A stretch of DNA of 64,000 nt from Misgurnus anguillicaudatus (GCF_027580225.2 NC_073355.2:17179501-17243500); one strand, 5' to 3'. Counted from the first letter of the stretch, positions 12,437 to 24,596 are shown. Notes: generated by a model not told the origin, from the letters alone. Numbers and translations: made by a program.

Positions 12437-13388
12437 CTACCTGACCTTGTTTTGTATACTCCAGGCGTCTGAACTGTTTGAGATGTTGATGATTCCACAA
12501 AGTGCTCCACCTGTTTGAACACCAGTGTTTGAGAAACTTTCAGCACTTGATTCATTATTTGCCATTGGTACAAGATGGCACCTTTTCCTTCTGATGGTGC
12601 CTTGAGGGCATTCCACGAAGTAAGAACAAGGAGCTGAATGTTCAGTCTTCGTGTCAGTGAACTCTCTCACCTGAGGAAAGATGACTGAGTTGTCTTGCGC
12701 GATGACGCATGTTGTACCTAGCAGCTTGCTTCTCTCTTAGTCCATTTTCTTTTGCGGTTACAGTGGTGTATTCCGGAAGGCTCGGAATTAGAATGGAGTG
12801 ATGCTGTGGAAGTGGTGTGCGTAGCCTTCTCCCCATGAGGAGCTGAGCAGGGCTGCATCCATTCCACAGAGGTGTCGTTCTATAAGCCAGCAATGCCAAG
12901 TAAGAGTCTTTTGCCTTGCTGAGGAGATGTTAGACTGTCTGAACGCTCTGCTTCTCTATTGCTTTGAGCAAATTTAGGGCTGCTGTTGATGACTGAAGCC
13001 ATACTCTGCTGCAAAGTTGGCAAAAGTCAGACTGGAAAATTAAGGTCCATTGTCTAAGAAAAGAAACTATGGAATTCCATGCTGTGAAAACAGACTTCAT
13101 GTGTATTATAACATCATCTGATCTCGCAGGGCTCAAATTGGCAATCTCCATGAATCTGGAAAATAGTCCACTACAAATAAATAAGTGTTTCAATAAATAA
13201 GTGAACAAATCCGCACCCAGCTTAAGCCACGGTCTGGTTGGAAAATCGGAGGGGATTATCACTTCGGCTGGATTTACTCGTTCTTTAATACATGCTCTGA
13301 TTTTGCTCTCCTTACGTCGCTCCACTATTACTGAAGTAGTAACTTCTGACACTATGTCGTGTTCGTGAATAACAAAGAGCAGGCCCAC
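12437..13388 (-). pseudogene. Ty3/Gypsy integrase remnant
   Basis: Minus-strand frames show, in order, CIKERVNPAEVIIPSDFPTR-like text (a bridge before the core), RPWLKLGADLF with one catalytic-type Asp, then after frameshifts LLAYRTTPLWNGCSPAQLLM and MGRRLRTPLP, and finally CPQGTIRRKRCHL. These match the order of a Gypsy integrase core and C-terminal part. Frameshifts separate 12930-13388, 12654-12899 and 12437-12670. The second Asp and the Glu of the DDE triad are not recognisable. It is non-functional. Confidence 0.75.
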
Positions 13389-13484
13389 ATCATGTTAACT
13401 CAGTTGCTAACTTTTATTTATATTTCCTGTTGTCTGTTACACATTACTTCTGTTTTCATTAACTCCTCCCAGCTGCCCCTCTTA

Positions 13485-14266
13485 TGGCGCTTTTCCATTG
13501 CATAGTACCCCACGGTTTGGTTTAGTTTGGGTCGGGTCAGCTTACTTTTGGGAGCTTTTCCATTAGGTGCAGTACGTGGTACCCGATACTTTTTTTCGTA
13601 CCACCTCGGTTGGGGTTCCAAGCGACCCGAGCTGATACCAAACGTGACGCGAAAACACTGTAGATCACTGATTGGTCTGAAAGAAACGTCACTAACAGCG
13701 TCATCGCTAGCTTTACCTGTGCTAGGCTAGCTTGCGATGTCTCGAGCAAACATGTTGTCATCTGTGCTCTGCTACAAGTTCCCAAACACCCTTTTAGCAA
13801 CGAAAAACATCCACATGTTGAGAATCAGGCACACCATAACAGTTTTTTCCAGGCTTGCAGTTTGTGGCGGAACATTCGCGACGAGCACGTCAGCATTATA
13901 TGCTTAAATGCAACTTCAGTGAGGCTCAGCGGAGCGCCGTCGGCTGACGCCGCGGGTGTTTGAAACTGTCATGTGATACAGAGGTAGTGATAAACGCGAT
14001 GTGCAAACATCTATTTGTGGTGGCCAATTTTAATTTGGTGGCGGACTGAGAAATAAATAAATGTATGGGAATGTACAACAACGCTCTCCTCTCACTTGTA
14101 TGATGTCACAGCTGTGGGCAGCGCAAATATAACGACACGCCTAAAATCCCTCCCACTGTGAAGTGATACTAAACTCAATGGAAAAGCTAACTACGCCAAA
14201 GTGAGGTGAGCTGACCCGACCCAAACTAAACTAAACCGTGGGGTACTATGCAATGGAAAAGCGCCA
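13485..14266. mobile_element. PIF/Harbinger-type MITE nested in the LTR
   Basis: Terminal inverted repeats of about 60 bp start TGGCGCTTTTCCATTGCATA and contain GTACCCCACGGTTT. The target TTA is duplicated on both sides (13482-13484 and 14267-14269). The other LTR near 12228 shows the empty site, CTCTTAAAGAG, so the insertion is proven within the window. It has no coding capacity. A terminal fragment of the same family is at about 57281-57322. Confidence 0.88.
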
Positions 14267-14334
14267 TTAAAGAGCCCATGACAACATAATCACACCACAG
14301 CATCCTTTTCAACAAAAATTACTGTTTTTTTCTT

Positions 14335-14440
14335 AATGCCATTCCAACATCTGGGGCTGCACTCTTATGGAAAAAGTACAAAGGTACAAAAGCTGTCATT
14401 AGGGAGGTGCCCTTTTAAAAGCTCCTAATACCGAATCTGA
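14335..14440. repeat. Fragment of the AGGTACAAAAGCTGTCA repeat family
   Basis: ACTCTTATGGAAAAAGTACAAAGGTAC.. followed by CTGTCATTAGGG and GTGCCCTTTTAAAAG matches the layout of copies at 36.1, 55.7, 62.4 and 63.5-64.0 kb. It is a short non-coding repeat. Confidence 0.5.
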
Positions 14441-14599
14441 TCATATTCAGATGGATGTATGAATTATGTGTGAATTCACATGTACAAATACATACAGATG
14501 GATGATAAGGTGCACAAGTATTATGTAAACGTTAAAATAAGATAATTAATTCAATACTATCATTTAAAAACTTTTTTACTTGCATGTTTTTTTATTTGC

Positions 14600-15045
14600 T
14601 TATGCTCGGTTGTTTTAACCCATGGATGGGTCATGAACAACCGTTGGGTTGTAATTTAACCTATGCTGGGTTGTTTGTAACAATGGGTTATTGTTGGGTC
14701 AAATATAACCCCCCCCCCCCCCCAAAAAAAGTAATTTTAAACCACAACTTCTCATCTTGCACTAGTCGTGTGACGCGCCATTGTAACTTTACACTCTAAT
14801 AAATTCTGGATTATATTTCAAAGGGACGAACCCAGCAGCTGGTTTAAAATTATCCCAGAAAATGTTGATATTTTATCCAAAAATGGTTTAAAAAAACCCG
14901 GCATTTATTATTGTTTAAAATGGTTTGCAAGTGTGCGTTTCACATACGTAATGGGTGACCTTTCGACATGATTACATAATATGTAAGGTCACATGGCTAT
15001 TGCAAGATGAGAAGTTGTGGTTTAAAGTTTTTTTTCCAAAAATGA
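14600..15045. mobile_element. Foldback repeat with a run of 17 C and AACCCA-rich flanks
   Basis: Inverted arms AAACCACAACTTCTCATCTTGC (14739-14760) and its complement (15001-15022) flank about 240 bp. On the left are repeated GGGTTGT/AACCCA words and a homopolymer C run at 14709-14723 followed by A. This is a MITE or foldback; the outer limits are approximate. Confidence 0.55.
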
Positions 15046-17586
15046 CAATCATTTTGCTAGAAAAGATCCTTATGGCTTGGTTGGGATCACCCTTTGAAGC
15101 TGCATTAAAACTGCAATTTTAAACTGCATTGAAACTGTTAACTGTTGAGGTCCAAAAAAGTCTATTTTACTGAGAAAAAATTAACAAAGAAAGATATAAA
15201 CATCATGGATGACATGGGGGTGAGTAAATATCTGGATTTTTTATGAAGTGGAGTTTTCCTTTAAATCTCAAGTTGTTTCAAATTACAACACATGACGGCA
15301 GCAAAAATGCCATGACAAGCTGAAACTAGTTTCCTTACCCACAAGTATACAATGCATTATCAAAAATGAAAGTATCTTCCTCGCTGACGCTATTCTCAGT
15401 GTGTTGAATGGCACGTGTAAACACTTCTCAGCCCTCATTCTTTGAGCTACTGAGGATCCTAGGCAGCTCATTTGTCAGGGGAGCTTCTCATAGCAGCGCT
15501 CCTCTTTCTTTCAAATGCACCGGGTAAGTATTTTAATTAGTTGGCTAATTGTCTAAGTAATTGGTAGACAACTTAGCTCAAACAGTAATCAATCTCAACA
15601 GGGCTGCGCTCTATCACATCAAAGGATCTGTAATTAAGACGGCTAACTGTGGGACGGTCTTTAGGCCGATGCTATGGTACGGGGGCGGATGATCCCCGAT
15701 AAAACTCGGCTGAGCAGATGAGGCCTCCAGTGAGCTCAGGGAAAGTGAGGAAGGCTTATCGCAATGTGAAGAAGAGCATATTCCACAATTCAGAAAAATA
15801 AAAGCACCTGAGACGGCGCACGCGATAGGCTGGCGACGAGTGGACAACTTACAGAGTGCTTTATTTTATTTTTACAAACTTCCACGGTGGTGTAATTAGA
15901 GCATTGAATCATCTTCACTAAACCCGCCGAAATTCTTCACAGTGCTGAATATTTATTGCCGAAATCTCTTCCTTTGTCACAAATAGGGAACATTGTCTCA
16001 TTATAAGCATGGAGAAGCAATTTGCAAAATCCATATATTTGCTATATCAGATTTCATTATTGGTTTTGTCTAGCCGCAGCTATCAATATCTTTAATTTAC
16101 TCTCATTTCACAATGCCTTTGCTCTCGGAGCAGGCAATTATATATTCGGGATGAAAAGACTAATCATTTCTTAAATTCGTCTATTTAGGGAAATTTTAAT
16201 CTACCCATTGAGAAAAACAAGACCCATAATGAACAATTATACAAACAGTCAATTTCTATGTTGTGCAGACGACTTAATTAAAATTAGTAATGAAAAATGA
16301 GCGAGTCTGAGCGCGCCGTACTTATCAATTTTCAAATATGGGAATTGAAATGTTTCGCCTTCCTACTTTAGCAAGGTAATGAAAATGACCTTAGTTGCAA
16401 TAAAGCGTGATTTATTTACAAATAAATGGAAACATTAAAGGCATTATTAATTATGGAGCCCAGACGGCCAATTTAAATATATCAGAAATGTAAAATGGGT
16501 GAAAATGAAAACTATTATTCACTATGCTACACAAACTCCCTCATATGCACTGTAAGTGCTTGCATAAAGTGCTAACCTTACAATATTCAATGATCTTTTC
16601 TACCTCTCCATAGTGTTATATCACTCTGTAGAGTTTTATATCCAACACAGGCTTTTCAATATCCACATTATTAGATACTAAAGTAAAGTTGTTGGCTTGA
16701 CTACTAGTATACTCTACTCTTTGAGACAGCAGAGCACTCGGGTCTTAAAGGCCATTATGTCCGTGTGTGGGCTGAGGATCTCCTCATTTATCCAGATCAA
16801 TGTGTATTCACTCCACATCACTTTGATTCAACGTGGAAGAAATAGTGTGTACGCCACACAACAACACAGAAAGCTGTTAGGGGCCGTGTCCCTGGAGAGA
16901 GCTTTATTTGTAACAACACTGACTGGTCGTATTCGATCATTATGAAAAACTAAATTCTCTTATTGTAAGTTGCATTAAGACATTCTGTATTAGACATATT
17001 TAAATACCTCTTTAGCTTTACACCACCATCATGCTTTACATCTAATTTGTAGATTTGTAAAACACCATAGCACCCAAGCTGTTTTACAATATCAGATTAC
17101 ATTGGTTGGAAAAACTGATAGCTAATAGATGCATGTTTCAGTCCAAGTGGCTAATTATGGTCCCATCGCCCTGTGAGACACCTTCGGGCTTCCCTGAGAG
17201 GCATCTGAGGAAATTAAAATGGTCCTGCTCTTGTTCTCCTCCACACCGCCTGCAGCAAGGACCAATACACAGAGTGGCACTGACAGATGACAAATAAGGT
17301 TAATAAGTACTTTCCACTTCTCCTAAAGGCTAATCAAATATTAATCCTTGCAGTGTGGTCAGCAGAAAAATAACAAACAATTGGTGGAGAGGAATTGATT
17401 GAATTGATTTGCCGGCGAGGCTTTTGAAACCAAATTCCCCGAACATCTTTGAAAACATTTGCACATTCAAGGGAAACGCAGTTCAATCTATGAGATTCTC
17501 GTGAGCGACTTTAAACTGAAATCACAGAAGATTCATTAAATCGAGACGTATGGAGATATGGTTTCTCGACACTACAGGAGGAGATA
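15046..17586. other. Repeat-poor non-coding block, candidate regulatory sequence
   Basis: After a short GGGTGAGTAAAT..CCTTTAA repeat end near 15222-15262, the sequence to 17.58 kb has no transposon hallmark and no supported exon. The parts at 15.85-16.55 kb and 17.1-17.5 kb are rich in TAATTA, TTAATT and ATTTAAAT words, a composition typical of vertebrate conserved non-coding elements near developmental genes. Conservation itself cannot be seen here. Confidence 0.35.
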
Positions 17587-17641
17587 AAAACAGTACACAT
17601 GTTTGTATAGAGAGTATCTCTTGATTACAGTAATATACAGT
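17587..17641. repeat. 55-bp duplicated segment, copy 1 (copy 2 at 18497-18551)
   Basis: The segment containing CACATGTTTGTATAGAGAG and TCTTGATTACAG recurs 910 bp downstream with one mismatch. The two copies bracket a TA microsatellite and the hAT element at 17739-18472. A local tandem duplication predating or accompanying the insertion would explain it. Confidence 0.75.
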
Positions 17642-17675
17642 GGTACCAAAGCATACAGTATATACAGTATATACA

Positions 17676-17678
<3 letters not shown>

Positions 17679-17722
<44 letters not shown>
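17679..17722. repeat. (TA)n microsatellite followed by poly-T
   Basis: About 14 TA dinucleotides run directly into 16 T residues. A second TA run is at 18557-18581. Confidence 0.9.
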
Positions 17723-17738
17723 AATCTGCACTGTGAAT

Positions 17739-18472
17739 TAGTGATGCGTAGTAATTAGTCTCGTAACCCGCGGGTCCTGCGGGTCAGGTAAAGAAATTGT
17801 AACTTTAATGCGAAGCGGGTTGGGGCGGGTCATTAAAAACAAAATAAAAAACAGGTATGCTGCGTCTAACTCCTTGTAGCATATATATATATTAAATATT
17901 TGGGAATATATATTTTTATATTTTATTAGGTTCTTTGATAAGGTTAAATTACGTAGGCCTACGCGGAAACGTAACTTCCACCATGTAACTTTCGCAACGT
18001 AACTTGATATCCCCAAACCTTTGGCGTCACGTCACGGAAGCGCCAAGTAGCTCCCACTGCCAGCCACAGCAACAAAACAAACGGAGAAATAAAATATGAA
18101 AGACGATCTGCGGGAGAAATTAAGGTAGGGAATTTGTGAATATATAATACAAACGCTGCTTTGTAAATGTTGAAAATGTTTATCATTATCCTATCTCTAT
18201 ATTAATATGACCATGCTGGTTTCTATGGTTCATTCGCGTATGTTGTTGCCACTTTACACAGCGATGTAATCTAATGGCTGTTTCCAAGTATTTTAAGGGT
18301 GAAATAAAGCCTTTTTTAATTTACATTACAAATGCCTAGTATGTCTATTTTAATGGTCGTGGGAGCGGGGCCGTGCAGGTTGTAAAAATAGATACAGTGG
18401 CGCGGGGTGGGCCAAATATTTCATAAAAGCGGGACCCGCAGGTTGAAAACAATGCCGACCCGCGCATCACTA
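17739..18472. mobile_element. hAT-type non-autonomous transposon with exact 8-bp target duplication
   Basis: The termini TAGTGATGCG and CGCATCACTA are perfect inverted repeats. The 8-bp direct repeat CTGTGAAT lies immediately outside both ends (17731-17738 and 18473-18480). Inside are ACCCGCGGGTCC and GCGGGACCCGCAGG blocks, typical of an abundant fish hAT family. No transposase frame is present. Confidence 0.9.
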
Positions 18473-18581
18473 CTGTGAATGTCATTTTCATGTGAAAAAA
18501 CAGTCCACATGTTTGTATAGAGAGTATCTCTTGATTACAGTAATATACAGTAAAATTATATATATATATATATATATATAT

Positions 18582-19452
18582 GAAGAGTTTGGTTCCAAAA
18601 CGTAATAAATCCATTTTGACAAATTTCGGTAAAAACGTGTTTTCTATACCAAGAAAGTGACAAGATGAAAACCAGTATTTTCTGTTACACACTTTCACAT
18701 AGCATCTTTAGGTTATAAAAACATAAAAAATTCAAATCCATAACTTGATTTTCAAAGATTTATTATAAAAACTAATTATTTTTTCCACAAAATGCAATAA
18801 ATCCATGACAGTTTTTTATTTCAAAATGCTATAAATCTATTAAATCAATGTATAAATGTGCATTCATCTTTACCATTTTATATTTATTTAGTTGACTAGT
18901 GGTATACAATGATTAAAAAATAAACATTAATGGCATTAACCAAAACACTTACTTTGTTATATGAAGAACACAATGTTTTAGCATGAGAAGCTTGATGCTG
19001 TCTGGAGAACAAGCACCCGTCTCCCGAGTGCCTCTCGCGGAAATTATTAGCTGTTGATGGCTTACGTTTCTTTCCCGTCACAGAAAACCATCACAGGTTT
19101 GGCAATGCTATTAAAGTATTATTTTGTTTTGTTTGTTGATCACGAAGTACAAAGTAGATGAGGAAAACTAGGACTCCGTGTACTCAGCGCGCCGCCATGT
19201 TTGTTTACATTGCGTGAATGGTCCGCTGTAATATCAGAAATGGATTTATTGCGGTCTGTAAAAAAGGAGGAGTGGCGTTTGTCGCATTTTGGGAAAAAAG
19301 GGAGAAAAGATGACAGAATAACACAGCGGATATTGGATTTTGCGTAAAATTAATTATTTACTTTTAACTACTGACCTGATATAATACTGATTTTGGCAGT
19401 AACTCATTTTTTTCAAAAATGGCGTTTATCGCGTTTTGGAACCAAACTCTTC
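18582..19452. mobile_element. MITE of the GAAGAGTTTGG family, copy 1
   Basis: Perfect terminal inverted repeats GAAGAGTTTGGTTCCAAAAC enclose 871 bp. The flanks are ATAT on both sides, within TA-rich sequence. The interior repeats the word ATAAATCCAT or its complement, often after AAAATGC, and has GGCGTTTATCGC near the right end. A second copy is at 40497-41459. No transposase is recognisable. Confidence 0.85.
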
Positions 19453-19835
19453 ATATATATATCATTTTCATGTGATTTACTGTATAAATAATAAAAATTC
19501 TATAAATCTAAAGACACAACATTAAAATGTTTTTTTTTATATATAAAATATACTACTTTCTGGCTTTTTAATAATAAAGACATTATAAACTTTAAATTTT
19601 TGTTTCACACCACGATTATCCTACTACTTAATAAAGCATCATTTCTATTTACAAAAATAAGACTCTAATTACATCCAAGAATAATGATTATTTTTAGCAC
19701 GTTTAAAGTGCAACTTTAAGGTTACATTTTTTTGTGAGATAAATATATAACCTTGTATGAAAGTACCATATGAAAATTAAATGCGAAAGCAAAAAACATT
19801 TACAAAACTCTAAGCGCATAAATTTAATAAAAAAG
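19453..19835. other. AT-rich non-coding sequence
   Basis: Very AT-rich sequence lies between two transposons. I see no exon, repeat end or RNA gene in it. Confidence 0.4.
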
Positions 19836-20078
19836 CTGAAATTTTCTAAGACCGCTCTCAAAATCCCTGTTTTTTTCAACAACGCGTCATATTACGTAGT
19901 CAGAGGCGCTGGTCTGACAGGCTTTACATTGGCAGTGCTGCGGTTGTATTCAGCAAAAGCAGTCGCAAATTGATGTGATTCTCCGTAGTTTCAATTTAGC
20001 ATCGTCATGGTTAATAATTGTGTTAGTGGGGGTTTTTCAAACTCCAGCCTGTCAGGACAATGAGTCCACAGGTTTCTT

Positions 20079-20784
20079 TTGAAGAATAAAGACCGCGCTA
20101 TCTTCCGTGTCTGGGTGTGTTTAACGCAGCACGAGGAAAGAGGCGAGAGACGCGACTTCAGTTCAGCATGTGCTTCAGAAAAACGCGGTGGTGTAACTTA
20201 TAGCGTTCACGTTAGATCGGAGGATTATCATCCCGGCAATATGATGGAGTTAAACATTGGATGCCGAAGCAAGAACCACGTGAGGCCTGTGTTTTTGCCG
20301 CCGCGAGAAAACATGAATCGATCACGGTCCGTCTGAGATGCAGCTCGAAGATAACGTGAACTATGAACAGTAAGTCTTGTTTTTTAAACATTTGCTAGCT
20401 ACTACCAAATCATTAAACATAATGATTTCATTCAAGTTTCTTATAAATATGGAAATCGACTAACTGATAAGCTTAGATTGCAAATAGTATAACCATCAAA
20501 TCGAGTTACATCTTATTTACTTTGTTTGCATAGCTAATTCGTAATTCGTTTTTTGTCATGTGGTGTGTTCATGTATGTACCTAAGAAGTGACATGCTGTT
20601 ATACAATTATATAAAGGTAAATCTGTTTTAATTCTAGTTGTCCAGCTACAGATGAAGATGCTTAGTATGATGAATCATCCTATGTTGTCATGGATGAACC
20701 TGGCGATGTGTTATGGAGGAGGAAAAAACAAAAAAGACTCATCTGATGAGAAACCACTGCAAGAATCTCATCCTGTTCACACAA
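20079..20784 (+). pseudogene. THAP-domain relic with an intron
   Basis: The frame 20079-20336 ends with VHVRSEDYHPGNMMELNIG followed by RSKNHVRP. This looks like the C-terminal half of a THAP domain (the HF..EDY section up to the AVPS box). The first Cys and the AVPS motif are not recognisable. A frame shift follows, then a strong donor (GTAAGT at 20370), an acceptor ending TTCTAG at 20637 and an exon to 20784 with a GTAAGA donor. That exon reads YVVMDEPGDVLWRRKKQK after an in-frame stop. A broken, intron-containing transposase gene fits best. A later open frame at 21361-21516 ending in a GTAAGC donor may be another exon; I do not recognise it. Confidence 0.45.
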
Positions 20785-22710
20785 GTAAGACTTATTCATG
20801 TCTGTCAAAGTCAAAAGTAATGTTTTTCTTTTTATTCAGGGCTGTTGGCAAGTTCATTGTTTGCTAAAGCCAGCTGATGTCTGTTGTACCATAACCTGTA
20901 TTTTTTGTTTTATATGCTATGGTATAGTAATTTTTTGCTTTTTATATACATCTCTTAGGTCTGTGCAGCATGCATGTATCAGCATTTTTGGTGACCAGTG
21001 ACTTCTCTTCTGAGGGACGTGAATTCCAAATGTGTGTTTGTTGTGACGTGTGTGTGAACCATGTGCATCATGCCTCTTGTCACAATACGTGCCTGCTGCA
21101 CACGCATTGAAAAGGTTTATGATAAAAGAAGCACTCATGTTCACAAAATACTCGCAAGACACTAACTTGACACTAAACTGTAATTACACAGGAGATTAAG
21201 TGAGTATCAGGCAAACGTGAGCATATCATTTGTCGTGGACCCTTTACATGCGTGTGCAGCAGATTTTGACATCACGTGTGATGCACATAAGTTTACATGA
21301 CGTGCTGAAAGCATATTTTGAAATGACGAGCCACACACATGACGAGCTCAATGCATGTGACCAGCTTCGCAACGTGCGCCCTCGAAAAAGAAGTCACCGG
21401 CCGACACTGACCCAGATCATCAAGATGTTAAAGCTGTTTGGGCTTCAGAGCATCTTGTCAGCACCTTCTTCCACCATGTACACAATTTCTACCATCGTGA
21501 AGGCGTGGCAGAATGAGAGATTTGCAGTAAGCGGTTGTTTTTTGTTAAAAGATTGTAAATGTTTGAACAATAGCATTGTATATCGCTTTCAAAAAATAAT
21601 ATAAAGCTGACTCATCACCAAAACCATCAAAACCACTTTGACTATACATTTTTTATCAGAACTGTATTACTTTGGTGTACACTGTTAACAGGGACAAATA
21701 AATGTAATCTATTTAAATATTCTGTTCTGGAATACTCCAGGTCACCACAGGCTCTACGAGAATGCAGCACTGTCCTGTCTTCCACTACACCTGCTCCCCT
21801 CTCCAGATCCATCCAGAGGATCAACAAGGATGAAGCTGTTGGGATCTATTAATCACATCATTCACAATTTAACACACTTCAACACATTATTATAATACCC
21901 TGCACATATGATGGGAAAGATACTGAAAAATTGTTAAATGTTTTTAAATGGGTCAGATTGTATATCTTTTTTTCAATGCTACATAAATAAAACTAAATCG
22001 AATTACAAATGCAGATCTACTTGGTATATATCTGATCTAAACTTCATAAACCAGTTTTTATACGGTAAGACAATTTGTGATTATTGTTTATTGATTGTCA
22101 CAACATGGGGGTATTCAAACCATTTATAAAGTCCTCCTTCCTCTGGAACCTGTTCTTGAATGGCTGACACATGCAGGTAAGGGCGCCTGCACAGAGTTCC
22201 TTAGACGCCCAGCGGATAACTTGCCTATGCTGTATTTAGTGGTATTGTCTGGAGATGGGAAAACTATTAATATTGTTAATTTGAATATTGACTAGTGCCA
22301 GCAAAAATTGTGACTTAGTCATGACCTATAGGCAACTTGTAATTAAAACAAATTCATTAAGATTGTTTAAAAACAAATTTATTAAGATTGTTTTAACATT
22401 CAAATCTTTAGTTTACTGTTCATTTATACATGGATATTAAATAAATTAGTAATAAATAATCTCTGCCATAAACATACTCATTTCTACTGGCCTGGCCTGT
22501 AGCACATATGGGTTCAGACAGCTCACCTCTCCTGCGGTGATGAGCAACATCTGTATCACCTAACGTAAGTGTGGATGGATATTAACATAACTTATAAGCA
22601 TTAAAAAGACATAAAGTATCAATACTATCTTTTATTGCATGATATATGATAATCTGTACAATCTTGTGATCTGGGCACAGTATTACATCTCGCCAGATCA
22701 CTAATCTCAC

Positions 22711-22902
22711 CCACACATCTGTCCTTTTCTCCTCACATAACACTTCAATTTGTCTCCTCGTACCGTTCTGTTTAATCCTGACCAGTCCCTGCACTCTTGG
22801 CTGCATAGCAAACTCATAATTGTATGGCTGTAGTTCGCCATACGAGTATGAATAAACATTTGCTCGTTCCTCAGCGTCCGAAGAACTGTCATTGCGATCC
22901 AT
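22711..22902 (-). CDS. Possible first coding exon of an unidentified transposon-linked protein
   Basis: From the ATG at 22902 a 192-nt open stretch ends at a GTGAGA donor (22710). It encodes an acidic start (MDRNDSSSDAEERANV), then YSYGELQPYNYEF, and ends KRTDVW. The LQPYNYE motif followed by a TD.W end before a splice site loosely resembles the N-terminus of the P2X7-like cytosolic-domain proteins found in many copies in fish genomes; this is inference. Read through the donor, the frame stays open to 22582, giving 106 residues. An ETS/CRE-like promoter lies directly upstream. No following exon could be identified, so it may be dead. Confidence 0.3.
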
Positions 22903-22916
22903 CGTGCGCCTCTCGT

Positions 22917-22931
22917 GATGTCACTTCCGGT
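22917..22931 (-). promoter_or_regulatory. ETS/CRE-like promoter element upstream of the 22902 start codon
   Basis: On the minus strand CCGGAAGTGACATCA lies 15-29 nt before the ATG. CCGGAAGTG is an ETS-type site, and TGACATCA is one base off a CRE-like TGACGTCA. This composite is typical of TATA-less housekeeping promoters. It sits close to the inner side of the transposon's right terminal repeat. Confidence 0.45.
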
Positions 22932-22967
22932 TTGGCGGTTTTTAGAGGCGGGTCTAAAATTTTCTTA

Positions 22968-24590
22968 CAAAACTGACCCCAGAAGCCTAATTAGTGCATT
23001 TAGAAAAATATATATTTTTTAATCTATTTCCTACAATATTTTTCTGTACTTTGAGTGAATGGGTGGTTTAACTTTCAAGTTGCTCTTTAAGTCAATCGAA
23101 GGCATAAAGCAGAAATGGCAGATCAATGTAATAACCTCCCGAGGGTAAATACACAAACACAAAGATATCAGACAGCACGACGCAACACAAAAATATACAT
23201 AGATATTGAAAGGAAATTGGAAATCAAGCTCTCGACACCAATGGGGGAACATTACTGGGACAGCTGATAGCAGATAAGGCAGTTTTACGAGTTCAGATTC
23301 TCGAATCTGCCTCACGTTTCTTTTTCCACTCCTTTCACTAATCACAAGCCCCAGGACATCGCTGGGCCTAGTGGACTATGTCTGCAGCCCTACACACACT
23401 CACTGATAGGACAAAATTGGATCCAGTGTGAATGCAAAGAAGCTTATCATCCAACATTTCCAGGCTCTGCTCCCTCCTAGAGCATATGTCAACATCATTT
23501 ATTAGATGTGGCACGGGACTAAATAATGTATGATCACAAAACGAAGGGGAAAAAAATGAATCTCGCCCAGCAGGTGGGTGGAATAATATTTGGAAAGAAT
23601 ATGAAAATTATTAATAGAAGCCCTCGAGGGAGAATTATTTGTTAACATTATCCGGTAAGTCATTGGGGGTGCTTCAAATCTATGATTAATCATATAGAAC
23701 ATTTTCAATAATAACGATATTATGGAGTGAAGGCTTTCTATTTACTGCTGGGTCTAAACAAAGTAGACCATCATTCAGCGAATAAGTGCCTTGATTCCGC
23801 TGGTGATTCATACACGTTCCCTGGGCTGATTTTCTCTCTGGATTGAATTCACATGTACGGTTTGTAATGGATCTTTTACCTTGTATAATAATCCATACAA
23901 ATTTACACATACATTTGCATTTTAAACAAACAAAATGCAGCTGGAATACTGCATAAAACATGATGCATGGAACAACATTACATACTAATTGTAATAAAAA
24001 TATAGACCTCACAGGAAAATAATGCACAGCCAATGTAATAATGCACCGCGGGTGTGCATTATTATTAAATAATTCAAAAGACCAGAGTCAATTATTCTGC
24101 TTATACCACGGTTACCACAGACTTTGGTGTGACAGATCAGGTGTGCGTTTATAGAAAAATAATACATACCTGTTGAACATTTATCAACCAAAATAAAGCA
24201 TTCAACAGCCCTGTGGTATAATGTCACGTATAAACATCTGAATGTGAGCTTGCATGCTTGTATTGCTCCCCACTGATATGGCCTCCAGCTTACAAACAAC
24301 AGCTGAGTCTGCACAAGCAGTTTATACATTAATGTATAGAGCTCCAGCTGGGGGTGCGAGGTGTGTGTGATATAACACTTAGGGCACAAGGGAACCTCTT
24401 CTCAAGAACACAAACACAACATTTTACAGGGCGGTGCACTTGCTGAGAAGATAAAGAGGGCAATCAGAAGGACTTAACACAGAAATAACACCATAACACT
24501 GTAGTGATGCGTTACAATGTAACAACATTGTAATTACAGAGTAATGACTAATGAATGGCATATACTCAATATGTAATTATTTTGCGCACC
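22968..24590. other. Repeat-poor non-coding block, candidate regulatory sequence
   Basis: No transposon ends or supported exons. The parts at 23.34-23.70 kb (AT-rich, TTATTA/TAATTA words, low simple-repeat content) and 23.70-24.10 kb look like conserved non-coding sequence by composition only. Confidence 0.3.
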
Positions 24591-24594
24591 CCTG

Positions 24595-24596
<2 letters not shown>

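Larger units (their letters stand above)
12097..14299 (-). mobile_element. Internally deleted Ty3/Gypsy LTR retrotransposon with 5-bp target duplication
   Basis: Two direct repeats, 12097-12263 and 13355-14299 (the latter interrupted by a MITE), begin TGTCGTGTTC and end ACCACA on the plus strand. On the coding (minus) strand they therefore start TGTGG and end CACGACA. The 5-bp target duplication GCATC flanks the element (12092-12096 and 14300-14304). A purine-rich GAAGCGGGGA abuts the 3' LTR at 12264. The internal part is only about 1.1 kb and holds integrase remnants. Gag, protease, reverse transcriptase and the primer-binding site are missing, so a deletion ran from the 5' LTR edge into integrase. 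Confidence 0.85.
19836..22967. mobile_element. Decayed THAP-type DNA transposon, about 3.1 kb
   Basis: GAAATTTTCTAAGACC..GCTCTCAAAA near 19838-19864 resembles the complement of the right side near 22937-22966 (GAAAATTTTAGACCCGCCTC), suggesting imperfect terminal inverted repeats. Between them lie a THAP-domain relic with splice signals on the plus strand and a separate promoter-proximal frame on the minus strand. THAP zinc fingers occur in P-element and Kolobok transposases. The limits and superfamily are uncertain, and no target duplication was resolved. Confidence 0.45.
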
